From an uncultured bacterium (GTDB lineage Bacteria; Actinomycetota; Coriobacteriia; Coriobacteriales; Coriobacteriaceae), in contig CAJMMA010000004.1 of the NCBI GenBank assembly GCA_905214435.1, positions 11,674 to 75,673 on the forward strand: DNA of 64,000 nucleotides, written 5' to 3'. Positions 52,710-61,466 of the stretch are shown here, piece by piece (within the stretch, counting starts at the first letter, position 1; each line of letters begins with the position of its first letter). The notes under the pieces were generated by a model. It searched no databases, was not told the origin of the DNA, and was given only the letters and a program-made list of their open reading frames with translations. Both the position numbers and the translations under genes were made by a program.

Positions 52710-53573
52710 CTAGCTGTATTGCTTGTCTCCCATGAGATTCTTCGAGATGATCCTGTTAAACTCTACCGGGTCATCCCAGCAAGAGGTCAGGAAGAGGAAC
52801 AGCAGCTCGATGACGAAGTTGATCGAGCTGTGCGAGAAGGCGATCTCGGTTCCGGTGATGGCCTGATCTCGCGAGATGGCTCGGATGATATGCGTGGCAC
52901 GCTTCGCGAGCGGCGTATCCGGGTTGTCTGTGATCATGATGATGGGGGTGTTCGAATCCTCGGCAGAGTCGAATATGTTGACGAGGCGCTTCGAGTATCC
53001 GGACGTCGAAATGACGAGCAGAACGTCATTCTCCTTGAGGCTGGTTGCGACGGAGACCATGGCTTCGGTGGTACTGGGGCAAAACGCTCTGACTCCAACC
53101 TGCGAGAGCTTGAACGCCGCGTTTACGCCCATGTTAATCGAGTTGCCGACGCCCGCGATCAGGACGAGGTTGGCGTTGTGGAGCAGATTGACGACTGCCG
53201 AAAAGTCATCGGAGTCAATGAGCGAGGCGGTTTGGGAGAGCTCCTTGACCTTGTGAGACAGGACGTACTTGATGGAGCCCTCGACGTCGTCCAGAGTAAT
53301 CCTGCCGTCCGTGGCCTTTTCTTCGCCGGATGCCCTGCTGATGGATATGCCGAGCGCCAGACGCATGTCCGAATAGGTTCGGTAGTCAAGCGTCCTTGCG
53401 AATCTCGAAACAGACGCCGGTGACGTACCGGTTTCTGCGGCGAGTTCGCGGACGGTCATCGTTGCGACATCCGACGGGTGGTCGAGCACATACGTTGCGA
53501 TTGCCTTCTCCGAGGGGGATAGGCTGCTCATGACCGCGCAGATGTGGCTGAGCACATCCCCTGTCTTATCCAT
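52710..53573 (-). CDS. RpiR-family transcriptional regulator
   Basis: A 287-residue regulator with an N-terminal helix-turn-helix (about residues 5-80: SEKAIATYVLDHPSDVATMT and TGTSPASVSRFARTLDYRTY) and a phosphosugar-binding SIS domain (about 120-250: VLIAGVGNSINMGVNAAFK, VLLVISTSGYSKRLVN). It is divergent from the MFS/aldolase/PTS operon and the gap contains several GTGAAAC half-sites and two palindromes, so it probably controls that operon in response to a phosphorylated sugar. Confidence 0.93.
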   Translation of the reverse strand: MDKTGDVLSHICAVMSSLSPSEKAIATYVLDHPSDVATMTVRELAAETGTSPASVSRFARTLDYRTYSDMRLALGISISRASGEEKATDGRITLDDVEGSIKYVLSHKVKELSQTASLIDSDDFSAVVNLLHNANLVLIAGVGNSINMGVNAAFKLSQVGVRAFCPSTTEAMVSVATSLKENDVLLVISTSGYSKRLVNIFDSAEDSNTPIIMITDNPDTPLAKRATHIIRAISRDQAITGTEIAFSHSSINFVIELLFLFLTSCWDDPVEFNRIISKNLMGDKQYS

Positions 53574-53643
53574 GGTTACTCCTTGGTCCTAGCTTGCTTT
53601 GTATCTTAGGTCAAGAGAGGTGAAAAATAAGCAAAATGTTTCA

Positions 53644-53672
53644 TCAGCGGTGAAATAGCGTTTCACCGCTGA
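53644..53672. promoter_or_regulatory. Palindromic candidate RpiR operator 1
   Basis: TCAGCGGTGAAA, TAGCG, TTTCACCGCTGA: a perfect 12-bp inverted repeat in the RpiR-MFS divergent gap (53574-53873). Confidence 0.6.
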
Positions 53673-53765
53673 TTTCCTACCGTTCACGGTAAATCGGTAC
53701 TTCCTCGGCGCAATCTCAGCTTGAGCTGCTATCTTATGAGCCGTGAAACAACGGCACGAAAACGA

Positions 53766-53788
53766 TGAAACAACAGAACATTGTTTCA
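53766..53788. promoter_or_regulatory. Palindromic candidate RpiR operator 2
   Basis: TGAAACAA, 7 bp, TTGTTTCA: a perfect inverted repeat sharing the GAAAC half-site with operator 1. Further half-sites GTGAAAC (53743) and GTTTCAC (53804) flank it. Confidence 0.55.
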
Positions 53789-53873
53789 ACGCCTCGCAAC
53801 TCCGTTTCACGCTAGATGGTGAATCACTTCGAAGCCCAGACAGGCACCCGGCGAGCAAGAAGGGAGAAGCACG

Positions 53874-55076
53874 ATGCACAACGCCAAGACAAACGCAAGC
53901 ATGACTTCGCTGTTCTTCGCGAACGTACTCTACTGGGTCTGCGCGGGCGTGTACTCGCCGTTTCTCTCCGCTCACTACACGAGCCTCGGCCTCAGCGCGG
54001 CCCAGACCGGCATTCTCCTCGCGGCGACCCCGGTGTGTGCGCTCGCCATCCAGCCGCTCTGGTCGACGATCGCCGACAAGCTCGGGCGCCGCCGCGCGGT
54101 CATCGTGGCCCTCTGCCTTGCGGCGGCGGTACTCGCTCCGCTGTATTACCTGGCGTCGACGTTCGTCCCGGTCCTTCTCGTAACCTTTGCATTCTCGGCG
54201 TTTTTCTCGGGGCTCCTGCCCCTGAGCGACTCCCTCGTCATCGAGCTCGCGGATCGCTCTGGCCTGGACTTTTCTCGCATTCGCATGGGTGGCACTATCG
54301 GCTATGCCATCGTCGTCCTGATCGTCGGTCGGCTGCTCGACATGGCTCCTCAAATCCAGTTCACGGTGGTCTCCGCCGCGCTGGTGGTCTTCGCGGCTCA
54401 CATGTGGCGCCTCCCCGAGGCGGGAATTCGCGCCAATGCCGCGGACGATCCCAAGGTCTCCCACGGAAAGGGCCTCCTCTCGCTGTTCACCAGCAATGAG
54501 ATCGCCTTCGTCTTGGTCTTCGCCTTCATCAGTTCGGCCGCGATTGGCTTCATCGGGGCGTTCTTGGGCCGCTACGCGGTCGAGCTTGGCGAGGGTCAGA
54601 ACCTCGTGGGCGTCCTGAGTGCGGTCTCCGCTGCGAGCGAGATCCCCATCCTGCTCGTTTCCTCCAAGCTGGTCAGGCGCTTCGGCGAGATGAACCTCCT
54701 GATCTTTTCCTGCTTCATGGCGGCGCTCAGGCTCGTGCTTGTGGGCACCGGCATCGTCCCGGTCATGGTCTGCGGCCAGCTGCTGCAGAGCGTGAGTTAC
54801 ATGACCGTCTACTACTCCTGCGTTACCTACATTGCCAACCACACTTACGAGGATTGTCGCGCTCGAGGTCAGAGCGCCTTCGCGATGGTCCAGAGCGGTC
54901 TGTCCGTCGTGGTTGCGAACCTGTTTGGCGGTTGGGCGTGCGATGCGCTCGGCACGCACGCGGGTTTCCTGGCCTTCGCCCTCGCTTCAACGATTGCTGC
55001 AGTCGCTGCTCTTGTGGCGTACGTGCTATGGCGTCGAAGCGCGGCGCCGCAGCCTGAGGGCCAGGCGGCCGCATAG
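53874..55076 (+). CDS. Major facilitator superfamily transporter
   Basis: A 400-residue permease with twelve predicted membrane helices. The loop between helices 2 and 3 reads WSTIADKLGRRRAVI, the MFS signature, and the N-terminal FANVLYWVCAGVYSPFLSAH resembles the MFS_1-like/nucleoside-sugar symporter group. AGAAGGGAGAAG precedes the ATG. It opens the sugar operon and, given the following aldolase and PTS, may move a related sugar, nucleoside or breakdown product. Confidence 0.9.
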   Translation: MHNAKTNASMTSLFFANVLYWVCAGVYSPFLSAHYTSLGLSAAQTGILLAATPVCALAIQPLWSTIADKLGRRRAVIVALCLAAAVLAPLYYLASTFVPVLLVTFAFSAFFSGLLPLSDSLVIELADRSGLDFSRIRMGGTIGYAIVVLIVGRLLDMAPQIQFTVVSAALVVFAAHMWRLPEAGIRANAADDPKVSHGKGLLSLFTSNEIAFVLVFAFISSAAIGFIGAFLGRYAVELGEGQNLVGVLSAVSAASEIPILLVSSKLVRRFGEMNLLIFSCFMAALRLVLVGTGIVPVMVCGQLLQSVSYMTVYYSCVTYIANHTYEDCRARGQSAFAMVQSGLSVVVANLFGGWACDALGTHAGFLAFALASTIAAVAALVAYVLWRRSAAPQPEGQAAA

Positions 55077-55190
55077 GCTCCACCGCGCCTCGCAAGCGCC
55101 TGCCTGCCTCGCGCTTCGCTTCGTGTTCAACCAGCTGACGAGCTGAGAACTGTCCGATCCAATGATTATTCAGGTGAAAGGAAGACAAAG

Positions 55191-56045
55191 ATGTCACTCA
55201 TCAAGGTCAACGAGCTTCTTCAACATGCGACCGAGCACCACTATGGCGTGCCCGCGATTAACGTCATCAATACGGAGACCATCCGTTATGCGATCCAGGC
55301 CGCCGAGGATGAGCACATGCCCATCATCATCCAGTACTGGCCTGGCTTCGAGGACCACTGCGCCCTCGACATCATCGCCTTCGCCGCCCGCTATTACGCC
55401 GAGCGCGCGAGCGTGCCCGTCGCCGTCCACCAGGATCACTCCGCTGGTTACGAGATCGCCGTCAAGGGCGTCAAGGCCGGCTTCCCATCCGTCATGGTCG
55501 ACGGCTCCTCACTTTCCTATGAGGAGAACTTCCAGCTCACGAAGGACGTCGTCCAGGTCGCCAAGATCTTCGACGTCGACATCGAGGCCGAGCTCGGCCA
55601 TGTCGGCAACGGCTCTGACGCCAACGACTTCGTGAACAGCGACCACTACACCGACCCGAACCTCGCCGAGGAGTTTGTCGAGGGCACCGGTTGCGGCTCG
55701 CTCGCCATCGCCGTCGGCAATGCCCACGGCCCCTATGTCAAGGTCCCGAACCTCGACATGGAGCGCATCAAGGCCTGCAGGGAGGCCGTCAGCGTCCCCC
55801 TCGTCATGCACGGATGCTCCGACATCCCCGACGAGCAGCTCCAGGAGGCCGTGAACCTCGGCATGAGTAAGTTCAACATCGCCACGGAGTACTTCCGTTC
55901 CATGTACCGCGCCTTCGAGAAGGACATCAACTCCGGTAAGAACGACGGCAACGGCATAGGCCTCCTGATGGACGCCGCCCCCGACATGCGCGCGTTCGTC
56001 GTCAGCAAGATCCAGCTTCTGAACCCCAACCACTATTCGCTCTAG
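55191..56045 (+). CDS. Class II ketose-bisphosphate aldolase (FbaA/GatY/KbaY family)
   Basis: A 284-residue zinc aldolase that cleaves a ketose 1,6-bisphosphate to dihydroxyacetone phosphate and an aldehyde. Zinc and active-site marks are VHQDHSAGYE (HxDH), AELGHVGN, AIAVGNAHGPY and VMHGCSDIP. The acceptor preference (fructose, tagatose or other) cannot be settled by eye. It is 10 bp before the EIIA gene, in the same operon, so it should work on the phosphorylated PTS product after a further kinase step; no such kinase gene is present in the operon. Confidence 0.92.
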   Translation: MSLIKVNELLQHATEHHYGVPAINVINTETIRYAIQAAEDEHMPIIIQYWPGFEDHCALDIIAFAARYYAERASVPVAVHQDHSAGYEIAVKGVKAGFPSVMVDGSSLSYEENFQLTKDVVQVAKIFDVDIEAELGHVGNGSDANDFVNSDHYTDPNLAEEFVEGTGCGSLAIAVGNAHGPYVKVPNLDMERIKACREAVSVPLVMHGCSDIPDEQLQEAVNLGMSKFNIATEYFRSMYRAFEKDINSGKNDGNGIGLLMDAAPDMRAFVVSKIQLLNPNHYSL

Positions 56046-56055
56046 GAGAGACTCG

Positions 56056-56484
56056 ATGAAGAAAGTTCTTGTCGCGTCGCACGGCCACCTCGCAAGCGGA
56101 ATCAGGAGCTCGATCGGAATCCTGACCGGCATGGCGGACATGGTGGAGGCAGTTGACTGCTACGTGGACGACTCCGATTTCATCCCTCGCATCCAGGCCT
56201 TTATTGACTCGGTGGGCCCTGAGGACGAGGCCATCATCTTCACCGACATCTACGGTGGTTCCGTCTTCCAGAAGGTCGTCCTTATGGAGCCGGAGAAGCG
56301 CGGGATCGTCCACGTCACCGGTATGAACCTCGGCCTCGTGATCGAGACGCTCCTCGGCGCCGAGCCGGTCACGGCAGATTCGATCAAGCAGAGCGTCGAA
56401 CTGGCGAGGGCGACGATGCAGGTCGTCGAGCCTCCGAGCAAGGCCGCGGACAACGAGGAGTCCGAGGGAGACTTCTTTGATTAG
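56056..56484 (+). CDS. PTS EIIA component, mannose family
   Basis: A 142-residue cytosolic phosphocarrier. The N-terminal KVLVASHGHLASGI contains the phosphorylated histidine (His9), and FTDIYGGSVF and HVTGMNLGLVIETLL are typical of the fold. It passes phosphate from HPr to EIIB. GGAGAGA precedes ATG, 10 bp behind the aldolase stop. The acidic tail (DNEESEGDFFD) is longer than usual. Confidence 0.92.
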   Translation: MKKVLVASHGHLASGIRSSIGILTGMADMVEAVDCYVDDSDFIPRIQAFIDSVGPEDEAIIFTDIYGGSVFQKVVLMEPEKRGIVHVTGMNLGLVIETLLGAEPVTADSIKQSVELARATMQVVEPPSKAADNEESEGDFFD

Positions 56485-56513
56485 AGAGTACTAACAAGTA
56501 GAGAGAGGAAGCA

Positions 56514-57017
56514 ATGATTGTTCAGGTTCGAGTCGATGACCGTCTGATTCACGGACAGGTCGCCCTGGTGTGGACCAAGGAGCTCAACACCACCAGGATC
56601 ATCGTCGCCAACAAGCACGCCGTGGAGAGCGACGCCCTTCGCATGACGCTTTCCATGGGTACGCCGGCGGGCCAGAAACTCCTCGTCAAGGACGTTCCGG
56701 ATGCCTGCCGCATCGCGAACGATCCGCGCGCGGACTCCATGCGCATCTTCGCGCTCACCAACTGCGTGCGTGACGTGCTTGAGCTCGTTAAGGGCGCGCC
56801 GGGCAAGATTGAGGGCGTGAACGTTGCCAACGTCGGCCGCTTCGACAAGTCCGATCCGGATAGCAAGGTCGCCCTCAACTCCACGATCATGCTCAACCCG
56901 GATGAGCTCGAGGCCGCGAAGGAGCTTTGCGAGCAGGGTATTCCGGTTTTCCATCAGCTTATCCCGTCCAATCCCAAGACTCCTCTCAAGAGTCTGATCG
57001 AGGCGGCGGGGAAATAA
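56514..57017 (+). CDS. PTS EIIB component, mannose family
   Basis: A 167-residue EIIB that receives phosphate from EIIA on His13 (RVDDRLIHGQVALVW) and gives it to the incoming sugar. The family sequences ALTNCVRDVLELV, NVANVGR and the C-terminal Pro-rich SNPKTPLKSL are seen. AGAGAGGAAG precedes ATG. Confidence 0.95.
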   Translation: MIVQVRVDDRLIHGQVALVWTKELNTTRIIVANKHAVESDALRMTLSMGTPAGQKLLVKDVPDACRIANDPRADSMRIFALTNCVRDVLELVKGAPGKIEGVNVANVGRFDKSDPDSKVALNSTIMLNPDELEAAKELCEQGIPVFHQLIPSNPKTPLKSLIEAAGK

Positions 57018-57063
57018 GGGGATTTGGCCAGGCGGCCAAATGAAATGAAAGAAAGGAAGTCAA

Positions 57064-57876
57064 ATGGTTGGGTTGGCAATAATGGCCTGGTTGACCGTGC
57101 TGATTTGCTACGGCGGCAACTGGGTTCTCGGTCAGTGCATGATCGAGCGTCCTCTCGTGGTAGGTCTCGTTGCGGGCCTCCTGATGGGCGACGTCAAGAC
57201 CGGTGCCATCATCGGTGCCTCTCTCGAGGCGATCTTCATGGGCGCGGTTAACATTGGTGGCGCTATCTCCGCCGAGCCTGTTACCGCGACCGCCCTCGCC
57301 GTCGCCTTCACCGTTGGCGCTGGTATCGACCAGGGTGCCGCCATCACACTGGCCGTTCCCGTGGGCGTCGTCACCGCATTTCTCTCGATCTTCATGAACA
57401 ACGTGTTCCTCGCGTTCTTCGCAGCCACCTTTGACAAGATGGCCGCCGAGGGCAACGAGAAGGGCCTCGCGCTTCAGCACTTCGTTCTCTGGTTCGTTAA
57501 GTACGCCGCCTTTGGCCTCATCGCCTTCCTCGGCGTTTACCTTGGCGCCGAGCCCGTTGCCGCCATTGTCAACCAGATTCCGGCCAATGTCATGAGCGGC
57601 CTCAACGCCGTGGGTGCCCTCCTGCCCGCCGTTGGTATGGCGCTCCTGCTCCAGATGCTGTGGAGCACCGAGCTCAGCATCTACTTCTTCTTGGGCTTTA
57701 CGCTCTACCAGTACCTCGGCCTCCCGATGATCGCCATCGCAGTTCTCGGTGTCATCATCGCGGTTGCCTCCGCCCTCCGCGACAAGGAGATCTTCGATCT
57801 CACCAAGAAGGGAGTGGCCACCCAGGCCGTTTCCGGCGACTCTGTAACCAGCGACGAGGAGGATTTCTTCGCATGA
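57064..57876 (+). CDS. PTS EIIC component, mannose family
   Basis: A 270-residue membrane channel component. Hydrophobic helices fill about residues 1-245; family phrases are GLVAGLLMGDVKTGAIIGAS and GAVNIGGAISAEPVTATALA. The gene overlaps the EIID start by 4 bases (ATGA), showing translational coupling. The C-terminal tail is acidic. Confidence 0.94.
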   Translation: MVGLAIMAWLTVLICYGGNWVLGQCMIERPLVVGLVAGLLMGDVKTGAIIGASLEAIFMGAVNIGGAISAEPVTATALAVAFTVGAGIDQGAAITLAVPVGVVTAFLSIFMNNVFLAFFAATFDKMAAEGNEKGLALQHFVLWFVKYAAFGLIAFLGVYLGAEPVAAIVNQIPANVMSGLNAVGALLPAVGMALLLQMLWSTELSIYFFLGFTLYQYLGLPMIAIAVLGVIIAVASALRDKEIFDLTKKGVATQAVSGDSVTSDEEDFFA

Positions 57877-58709
57877 GCAACCTGACCAAGAATGTGAGCC
57901 CTGAAGACAAGAAGATGCTCAACAGCATTTTCCTGCGCTCCTTCTCCGTGTTCGCTTCCTGCGCCGGCGGTTCCGTCAAGGCTGGCGCCGACGGCTGGCT
58001 GTACTCCGTCCAGCCCGCGCTTAACCGCTACTATGCCGATGACCCCGAGGCTCGTGCCGACGCCATGAAGCGTCACACGACTTGGTACAACATTACCCAG
58101 AACGTCGGCACGTTCGCCATGGGCCTCGTCGCCTCCATGGAGAGGGAGAACTCGCAGCACGAAGACTTCGACACCGAGTCCATCGACGGTATCAAGGTCT
58201 CCCTGATGGGCCCGATGTCCGGCATCGGCGACGCAATCTTCTGGGGCGTCCTGCGTGTTATCGCCGCCGGCATCGGCATTAACCTCGCCATGAGCGGCTC
58301 GCCCCTCGGCGCGATCATGTTCCTGCTGATCTACAACATCCCGTCGATCCTCTGCCGATACTTCATGACCTACCTCGGCTTCAGCATGGGCACCAACTTC
58401 ATCTCCGAGATGTACGAGGGGGGTCTCATGAAGCTCATCACCAAGGCGACCTCCACGATCGGCCTGGTGATGATCGGCGCCATGACCGCGGCGAACGTCC
58501 AATTCAACACGATCCTGTCCATTCCGGTTCAGGACTCCGACCCCGTCATGATCCAGACCTACCTCGACTCGATCTTCAAGGGCATCGTGCCTCTGGGACT
58601 TACGCTCGTCGTCCTCTGGCTCCTGCGCAAGAAGAACGTGAACGTCAACATCATCCTGGTCGGCATCATGGTTCTGGCGCTCGTCCTCGGCCTCGTGGGC
58701 ATCGTGTAA
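57873..58709 (+). CDS. PTS EIID component, mannose family
   Basis: A 278-residue membrane partner of EIIC. Marks: IFLRSFSVFASCAGGSVKAG, WLYSVQPAL, NTQ-like NVGTFAMGLVASME, and SLMGPMSGIGDAIFWG (about 110-125). One or two C-terminal hydrophobic helices. It completes an EIIABCD set of separately encoded proteins. The next gene starts 97 bp later. Confidence 0.95.
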   Translation: MSNLTKNVSPEDKKMLNSIFLRSFSVFASCAGGSVKAGADGWLYSVQPALNRYYADDPEARADAMKRHTTWYNITQNVGTFAMGLVASMERENSQHEDFDTESIDGIKVSLMGPMSGIGDAIFWGVLRVIAAGIGINLAMSGSPLGAIMFLLIYNIPSILCRYFMTYLGFSMGTNFISEMYEGGLMKLITKATSTIGLVMIGAMTAANVQFNTILSIPVQDSDPVMIQTYLDSIFKGIVPLGLTLVVLWLLRKKNVNVNIILVGIMVLALVLGLVGIV

Positions 58710-58806
58710 GGCGGTTTCCGGATCATCCGAAGCCTGTTCAAGGCAATTCCTGGCGGCACGCGATCGAGGACATTCGACGCGTGCCGCCCCATTAGAAGGA
58801 GAGAAT

Positions 58807-59751
58807 ATGCGCTACACGCACCTCAAGAACTCCGACGTTGACGTCTCCCAGCTCGCCGTGGGCACCTGGGCGATCGGCGGCGACTCCTTTGGTGAGAACG
58901 ATGACGCCGCCAGCATGTCCGCCATCCGCACCATGCTCGATCACGGCGTCAACCTCATTGACACCGCGCCGTGCTATGGCAACGGCGCGTCCGAGAAGGT
59001 CGTCGGCAACGCGCTCAGGGGCGTCGACCGAGAGAGCTACCTGCTCTCGACCAAGGTTGGCCTGATCACCAGCGCCGCCGGCTATGACCGCGACTCTTCG
59101 TTCAAGAACATCATGAGGGAGGTCGAGAGCTCGCTGCGCAATCTCCGCACCGACTACATCGACTTCTACTTCGTGCACTGGCCCGACGCCAAGACCCCGT
59201 TCTCCGAGACGATGTGCGCCCTCCAGCTCCTCAAGGAGCAAGGCAAGATTCGCCACATCGGCGTCTCCAACTTCACGACCGAGATGATCGAGGAGTGCGA
59301 GAAGGTCGCTCAGGTCGACGTCCAGCAGCCGCCCTACTCCATGGTCGACCGCTCCTCCGAGGACCTTATCAAGTGGGGCTACGAGCGTGGCATCGACTCC
59401 TTCACCTATGGCTCCCTTGGCGCGGGCATCCTGTCGGGCAAGTTCCGCGAGCTGCCGAAGTTCGAGGAGGGCGATGTTCGTGGCGGCTTCTACGACTACT
59501 TCCAGGAGCCCAAGTTCTCGCGCGTCCAGGAGCTGCTCAAGGTCATGGACGAGATCGCCGAGGCTCATGACAAGCCCGTGGCACAGGTCGCCGTGAACTG
59601 GAGCACCCAGAAGGAGTACGTGGGCACCGCGCTCGTTGGCGTGCGCACGGACGCCCACGCGATTCAGAACTGCGAGACGTTCGAGTGGGAGCTTTCCGCC
59701 GATGAGATGGCCAAGCTTGACGCCAAGCTTGACGAGCTGAAGATCGGCTAG
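58807..59751 (+). CDS. Aldo/keto reductase
   Basis: A 314-residue NAD(P)H-dependent TIM-barrel reductase. The catalytic tetrad is visible: Asp in NLIDTAPCYGNG with Tyr in CYGNG, Lys in LLSTKVG and His in FYFVHWPDAK. The C-terminal cofactor region reads TALVGVRTDAHAIQNCE. AGAAGGAGAG precedes ATG. In the sugar operon it may reduce or oxidise an aldose, ketose or deoxysugar. It is 2 bp before the hydrolase gene. Confidence 0.95.
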   Translation: MRYTHLKNSDVDVSQLAVGTWAIGGDSFGENDDAASMSAIRTMLDHGVNLIDTAPCYGNGASEKVVGNALRGVDRESYLLSTKVGLITSAAGYDRDSSFKNIMREVESSLRNLRTDYIDFYFVHWPDAKTPFSETMCALQLLKEQGKIRHIGVSNFTTEMIEECEKVAQVDVQQPPYSMVDRSSEDLIKWGYERGIDSFTYGSLGAGILSGKFRELPKFEEGDVRGGFYDYFQEPKFSRVQELLKVMDEIAEAHDKPVAQVAVNWSTQKEYVGTALVGVRTDAHAIQNCETFEWELSADEMAKLDAKLDELKIG

Positions 59752-59753
59752 CC

Positions 59754-60833
59754 ATGGGCACCGAGGAGAGGAAGTACCCCACTTCCGAGCTTGAAGTGCT
59801 TGAGCGTGGATCTAGGGAGGTCGTGGAGCCCAACGGGCTGAAGCTCCTGCTGAAGCCCGTGCCGGGAGACGAGCGCGAGCGCGTGCTCGATCCGCGCGTC
59901 TACGCGCGCGCCCATGCGAAGCTCGCCGCCGGCCCGGCGCCGGCGGGGCCGGTGGACGTGATCGCGTGGCGCTCCGCTCCCAACAAGGAGACCCATGTCG
60001 TGAGGGGCTCGAACGTCGCCAAGAAGACCGTCGTCATGAACTTTGGCGACAGGGGCATTCCCCTGCACGTCTTCACGCCCGAGGGCCACGGGTGCGGCTC
60101 CGCCGCGCTCGTGTTCATCCACGGCGGCGGCTTCATGGTGGGCAACATTGGCCAGTACGAGAACTGCCTGCGCGACATCGCGGAGCGAACGGGCTGCGTC
60201 GCGATCTACCCGGAGTACCGCTTGTCTCCCGAGACGATGTTCCCCGGTGGTGTCGAGGACTGCGTGAAGACGCTCGACTGGCTTGTCGAGCATGCGGATG
60301 AGCTGGGTGTCGACGCGACGCGGGTCGCCGTGGCTGGCGACTCCGCGGGCGGAAGCCTGACCAACGCCGTCGTCCTCGACGGGTCCCATGCGGACAGGAT
60401 CAAGCTCGTGGCCGAGCTGTATCCGCTCGTCGACGGCGGCCCCGTTCCGGAGGAATGGTCCTATGACCTCTATGAGATTGTGAACGACCAGAGGATCGAG
60501 GCTTTGAGCAGGGTGGATCGCATTCGCAATGCCAATGATGACCTGCCGCTGATGTACACCAACGGCAATGCGGAGGAGATGCTCGACCCGAGGGTGTCTG
60601 CCCTGTTCGCGGAGGACGTGAGCGCGTTCCCCCGCACGGTCATCATCTCTTCCGAGTATGACTACCTGCGCTATCAGGATGAGCTGTTCGCGAAGAGGCT
60701 GCAGGATGCGGGCGTTGATGTCACCGCGATTCGCTATCGCGGCTGCGACCACGGCTTCTTCGAGATGTACGGCGTGATGCCTCAGGCTGAGGACGTCTGC
60801 CGCGTCATCTCCGAGGAGCTTGCGAAGATCTAG
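59754..60833 (+). CDS. Alpha/beta hydrolase, hormone-sensitive-lipase-like
   Basis: A 359-residue esterase-like enzyme. The oxyanion-hole motif FIHGGGFMVG, the nucleophile elbow VAGDSAGGSL and the catalytic Asp and His (SSEYDYLRYQDE and CDHGFFEMYG) mark the HSL family. The N-terminal 90 residues form a cap. In this sugar block it may remove acetyl or other acyl groups from the imported sugar or an aglycone. It is the last gene of the operon, followed by a terminator. Confidence 0.9.
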   Translation: MGTEERKYPTSELEVLERGSREVVEPNGLKLLLKPVPGDERERVLDPRVYARAHAKLAAGPAPAGPVDVIAWRSAPNKETHVVRGSNVAKKTVVMNFGDRGIPLHVFTPEGHGCGSAALVFIHGGGFMVGNIGQYENCLRDIAERTGCVAIYPEYRLSPETMFPGGVEDCVKTLDWLVEHADELGVDATRVAVAGDSAGGSLTNAVVLDGSHADRIKLVAELYPLVDGGPVPEEWSYDLYEIVNDQRIEALSRVDRIRNANDDLPLMYTNGNAEEMLDPRVSALFAEDVSAFPRTVIISSEYDYLRYQDELFAKRLQDAGVDVTAIRYRGCDHGFFEMYGVMPQAEDVCRVISEELAKI

Positions 60834-60866
60834 AGGTTCGTCGCGGTGGCCTCCTGGACGAGTGAC

Positions 60867-60904
60867 GGTCCGGCGGGATGCTAGGTGCGTCCCGCCGGAC
60901 CTTT
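60867..60904 (+). terminator. Terminator of the sugar operon
   Basis: GGTCCGGCGGGA and TCCCGCCGGACC with an 11-nt loop, then TTTGC. Confidence 0.85.
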
Positions 60905-60994
60905 GCGTTGGCGGGCGCGTGTGGGGTTTGCCTCGGCGGTGCCGGATTGACTGGGAGACGCGTTTACCGCCGAGCTTCCAAGCGAGCCCAGCAA

Positions 60995-61255
60995 GCAAAC
61001 CGCGAGCTGAGCCCCAAGGGCATCGACAAGGGCGTGGGCGTGGCGCGAGCGCTGGCGTATCTGGGCCGCGAGGGAAATGCGCGCACTTTTGGCTTCGGCG
61101 ATTCGGGCAACGACCTGGGCATGCTCGCCGCCGTCGAGACGGCTGTTGCCATGGGCAACGCCATGCCCGAGGTCAAGGCGGTCGCCAACTACGTGACCGA
61201 CGACGTCGCACACGACGGTACCGTCACCGCCATGCGCCACTTTGGGTTGATCTAG
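60995..61255 (+). pseudogene. 3' remnant of a Cof-type HAD phosphatase gene
   Basis: The frame reads ELSPKGIDKGVGVARAL, then FGFGDSGNDLGMLAAVETAV and AMGNAMPEVKAVANYVTDDV, which are motifs III and IV and the C-terminus of a HAD phosphatase, but motifs I and II and the cap are missing. There is no start codon with a ribosome site. The front end is probably the short fragment at 51455. The stretch 61256-61466 behind it shows no gene. Confidence 0.75.
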
Positions 61256-61466
61256 CGGGAACCGTCCAATTACCGTTCACCCGCGGCGGGCGGCTCAAAT
61301 CGGCTCGCCCTGCAAAATCGTTTTGCCGCTGGAGGGTGTGCTCAAAAACGCTAAAGCGTTTATGCCGTTCGCCGAGAAGATAAAAAACCGCAGCTCACGC
61401 CTTGATAAACGTAGGTAAAGTGTTTAGCAGTTTAACGCCCATGTGCAAGCGAAAGGAATCAGGCAG

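Noticed and set aside
60878..61255. Complete 125-aa gene
   Set aside because: The N-terminal part of this frame runs through the sugar-operon terminator, has no ribosome site, and the rest is only the C-terminus of a HAD phosphatase.
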